From: Candidatus Undinarchaeales archaeon
GTDB lineage: Archaea > SpSt-1190 > JASMDC01
Length of the DNA stretch: 64,000 nt
Direction of reading: 5' to 3'
Assembly: GCA_030753015.1 (NCBI GenBank)
Contig: JASMDC010000009.1
Location: 1-64,000, forward strand
Shown here: positions 63,401 through 64,000 of the stretch, one piece after another
Numbering within the stretch: position 1 is the first letter of the stretch
Layout of the letters: the number at the start of each line of letters is the position of its first letter
Position numbers and translations under genes: made by a program
Notes under the pieces: model-generated
Seen by the model: only the letters and a program-made list of their open reading frames with translations
Database searches by the model: none
Told to the model about the DNA's origin: nothing

Positions 63401-64000
63401 CAGTAGGTACCGGAGTGGCCGTCCCAGTTGACGTTGTACGCCGTGATTTGCAGGTCCTGTGAGGCGTCCTCGAGGGCCGTGCCGTCCCAGTTCTTGCCGC
63501 CGTAGTGGACACGGACCTTTATCTTGTGGTCGCCCTCACGGTCGCACTGGTGCTTGTTCCCACTGACGGTGACATAGTGGCCGGCAGTGGGCGACCATCC
63601 GGAGTAGCTGCACGCGACGACTGCGCTGTTGTCAGTGGGATCGTGTGAGAACTGGTTAGCAGGACAGTCGATCCACGCACCGTTGACATAGTAATGGCCG
63701 CCGACCCAGTACCACATCTGCATGGTCGTGTCAAGGCCGCAGGAGAACACCTTCTTCTTGCTGTCATCTACCCAGCTGCTCGTGAATCGGAGGGCGTTAC
63801 CATCGGTCACGCACGAGCTGCCTGAGTGGGTGACCTTGGCACGGACACTGTAGAAACCGTTCTGCGTGCAGAGGCCGGCCTCGTCAATGGTGTAGCTTTC
63901 GCAGTTGGACATGTACGTGCCGCCGTCGCAGGAGATCGTGCAGCTCTTCTCGGCGCTGGTATGGGCGGCGGCCCCGTTGGGGTGGTAGACGTAGTAGGTC
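57433..64000 (-). CDS. Giant Cys-rich repeat surface protein, N-terminus beyond window
   Basis: At least 2188 residues; the frame is open through base 63999, so the true start is outside. It is built from repeats. A unit of about 390 residues beginning YYVYHPNG...HTS and CDGGTYMS occurs at least twice in tandem (63999 down to about 62825, then on). CCGDD modules recur five times. Over 100 Cys suggest a disulfide-locked extracellular fibre. The last 300 residues are beta-rich; the end APGVGAVDVALLLALAGLF plus RRTRRR is a PGF-CTERM-like sorting signal, so archaeosortase-type anchoring is likely. Base 63912 is only an internal Met, not the start. Confidence 0.85.
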   Translation of the reverse strand, partial: TYYVYHPNGAAAHTSAEKSCTISCDGGTYMSNCESYTIDEAGLCTQNGFYSVRAKVTHSGSSCVTDGNALRFTSSWVDDSKKKVFSCGLDTTMQMWYWVGGHYYVNGAWIDCPANQFSHDPTDNSAVVACSYSGWSPTAGHYVTVSGNKHQCDREGDHKIKVRVHYGGKNWDGTALEDASQDLQITAYNVNWDGHSGTYCSAPTCFNDKTTGAHDFGIAWSIGGETASTTCCGDDGSEWYRKCETDELVKNACKGDNSACCNAQYDCVAFGNCYNNNHIGDIDGDNAEEKCVNGVWQDLPEKAKYRIFHYTAGQIKSYDVTCATSCPSGTGNEAQTYHECTMDFSECKIPGYYQAEVDILHNRPECQNRPTSNVKSRLSKTNLYFCDIDDEVYYYVYHPNGNLAHTSPKKKCDTSCDGGTYMSDCETYTVPEKAICSQTNGYYTVRAKVTHKGNSCVNGAALPHTSSWVEDSKMKVFSCALDTTAKIKIYVGGTTLLNWKDMSCTDTADQFSHDPTHKSLVIPCSYTWDPSPYITHSSMNKRCDYEGDMHFVSRMSYSGKNWDGRALAATYQDIDEVKYNVNWDAHSGIFCSLTCFGDKTTGAHDNGIAWNLGGETASSSCCGDDNNEWYRTCETSDDEKSATPSACRHSDNKACCSSRYDCVSNGKCFDNGYDLDADGDGYNELCENGVWKLRRDNARIRIYSPSNKVVFDKTASCLTSCSGEARVETCETFSFPDTCTEDGWYRAQVDFTYNGKNCKQTAFRTTAETFKNNKIFRCWASKPPVQIRHRIYNGVGTEEANSGILDCPGKGANKFCQEDGSGNRVMKITTNDCPTWSYGSCKIAGRYTVKSEFIFNGKTCDDLPIVTPEWQGPINAYWCSPGYYKIRHKDSKVDLSGGWKVLTCPKSSCQGNNEILSDKCKMEWKDLERAHCEREGTYEAKSKFYFNGECGGASSKTTVEEYDWTTIYKVNFDNHGNVNKAPPGDPGTYASATVDADRYCSATCFDDTTVHANDQGVGWNLGGGTKTKKNDGSWYKIALNDGGSTASADTCCGDDANEFYLKCHSDETETDNACDASADDIACCPTATDCVYNNKCYHHEYLANVDNDNPKEFCRAGEWVDIASVAPFLFLWDQDEQLYNGDASSPKVSLNCGELKCGATYKNKKTTCRYNDNMKQIECDFYSRASGTSDSDWCYAHCSKEFTACTVSSWYYGYVKFQYSIPGKTPVNTYCCDNNAVEIGASKISNCPNSCDDQKTGDRKGCRTGTCQSYYYCGYDTDGTYSFKKPDGIEYRKDIAMTCVNEGGGPTTWRIGTSEYGKETCSYTFTYVLNDGTSDNKISVNTITTTPTNHDPIKRTTDPLEMCTQEGSYQYKMLWQYYGENRAMGGSSYSGKSNRNRYFDDTPTSDDPTGLPNSNEKAYSQMYYVDYDNLNNNNRDVAGQSKADDASIAWRYCDTRCFSDTSTGSQNKDQGLWWDVKYGTSVNNGGSDSKGACCGDDSSEWSLRSEGTGTGSLHRVPADNIGVRSWQDSDAPNFASGKTYNYYLACCPREMDCVSNGTCYDSTETGGKKGGDVSANACHCLSWRARSYDVDKYNKHAWFEPDDHPDIGDGGLHDEAGTNAEAPCCGDDGDNDNFYYYSDSRDYCHYCEKGVNKTSQVDNKLYNGIDSTNYNDFFGVDSQETRDCDGAGDVEIVGHIYNLVSNKQNYQLTCYFWDDKDSETGSDWSKATDCDSQGCHQAPVEPQDASHRQRCTWLELDKANAADNSRFRLNQELKNKKPISIDVATEGWCLDNATHTCYHAFDKDEKKYGDICKDDGDDAYDGFDWSDDVFKGNCPYPGTVNVTTLNCYYHEKALFNETEGQIDYIDGGYYTCSKTGCQVLSSTLGYERELCHPRDGPIPAISVKDIKVRKQTLPGGKKDVKIAFHVVVSSYLQQHGGAPERCNMCQATLSYKNIEKTCTHQGSGVFLCDVSGLVTNEPRPVMTITATLPMCHFCTQEAAPDQCEYEGTPAPETGICMLYTDAHYQTVFSFEKFVKLEVRKMSGKADVVENTMSTFVGETFLLGAHVTNYWTQPMNLVLKLHKEEMWSTFKEEAFTLFPGESKTIPVEINPYKLTSAGLIEIYVVDADSLERLNEKKFYVRVVYASGSAFMATAPGVGAVDVALLLALAGLFLARRTRRRTVTANGREG
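59040..63410 (-). repeat. Five CCGDD modules within the giant surface protein
   Basis: Approximate module positions are 63110-63410, 61925-62235, 60640-61000, 59255-59655 and 59040-59180 (short). The core pattern is C-F-x-D-x-T-x-G-x-x-x-x-G-x-x-W, then CCGDD-x-x-E-W-Y, then ACC...DCV..G.CY, then an Asp-rich D-x-D-x-D loop, E-x-C and G-x-W. The same core is found once in the protein at 143-2569 (TCCGDDGGEHRVARQ to CEWGVW). Spacing of Cys and the Asp-rich loop suggest disulfides plus calcium. Confidence 0.8.

Noticed and set aside
62188..63462. Plus-strand 424-residue Val/Leu-rich ORF
   Set aside because: Antisense to the Cys-rich repeats of the giant protein; its repeats mirror those of the real gene.
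63912..63912. Met at 63912 as start of the giant protein
   Set aside because: The frame continues to the window edge with sequence homologous to the internal repeat (TYYVYHPNG), so it is internal.
1..64000. tRNA, rRNA or CRISPR loci
   Set aside because: No cloverleaf, conserved rRNA stretch or spaced repeat array was recognised in the intergenic regions by eye; a covariance-model scan would be decisive.

Overview
This window comes from an archaeon with a GC-rich genome. The signs are a complete archaeal (modified) mevalonate pathway with isopentenyl phosphate kinase and type 2 IPP isomerase, a presenilin-type protease, an archaeal prepilin peptidase, and a TATA-like box 26-33 bp before many start codons, which implies mostly leaderless mRNAs. 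Only some genes carry Shine-Dalgarno sequences. A Cys-rich protein resembling the methanogenesis marker 9 domain hints at, but does not prove, a methanogen-related lineage. I cannot place the organism more precisely. No rRNA, tRNA or CRISPR array was seen.

Layout. 1-3.2 kb: tail of an IS605-type tnpB, a secreted CCGDD-module protein and a Glu/Lys-rich membrane protein. 3.2-11.2 kb: isoprenoid block. Mevalonate kinase is followed by a tightly overlapping operon ubiX - UbiD-type anhydromevalonate phosphate decarboxylase - small LpdD-like protein - aconitase-X large and small subunits. On the opposite strand, IPK and IDI-2 end a five-gene operon that starts with membrane and coiled-coil proteins. 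13.2-16.5 kb: small Q/Y-rich membrane peptide, presenilin homologue, coiled-coil membrane protein, prepilin peptidase. 16.5-21.2 kb: cell-surface proteins and a polytopic GT-C-like protein. 21.3-26.2 kb: tubulin/FtsZ-like GTPase coupled to a T2SSF/TadC-like membrane protein, a PrsW protease with zinc ribbons, a stand-alone zinc-ribbon protein and a TraB-like protein.

26.3-31.6 kb: a TnpB-only IS605-type element, aspartokinase behind a Thr-rich upstream ORF and hairpin, the marker-9-like protein, a frameshifted HAD phosphatase and an EamA transporter. 31.6-41.8 kb: an operon of three large secreted proteins. 42.0-44.6 kb: a second EamA transporter split by an IS66-type element with a perfect 8-bp target duplication. 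44.6-50.2 kb: D-aminoacylase-like amidohydrolase and an accessory cluster of unknown genes, two of them ParB-fold paralogues, with a shared 22-bp operator. 50.2-54.3 kb: a creatininase-amidohydrolase fusion divergent from a membrane spermidine-synthase-like protein. 54.3-64 kb: two very large Cys-rich surface proteins, the second running off the window end.

Most distinctive: the isoprenoid cluster with its small UbiD-associated protein; three copies of an IS605 right-end hairpin, one of them solo; the shared operator over the ParB-like cassette; the aspartokinase leader; the creatininase-amidohydrolase fusion; and the recurring CCGDD module in giant surface proteins.
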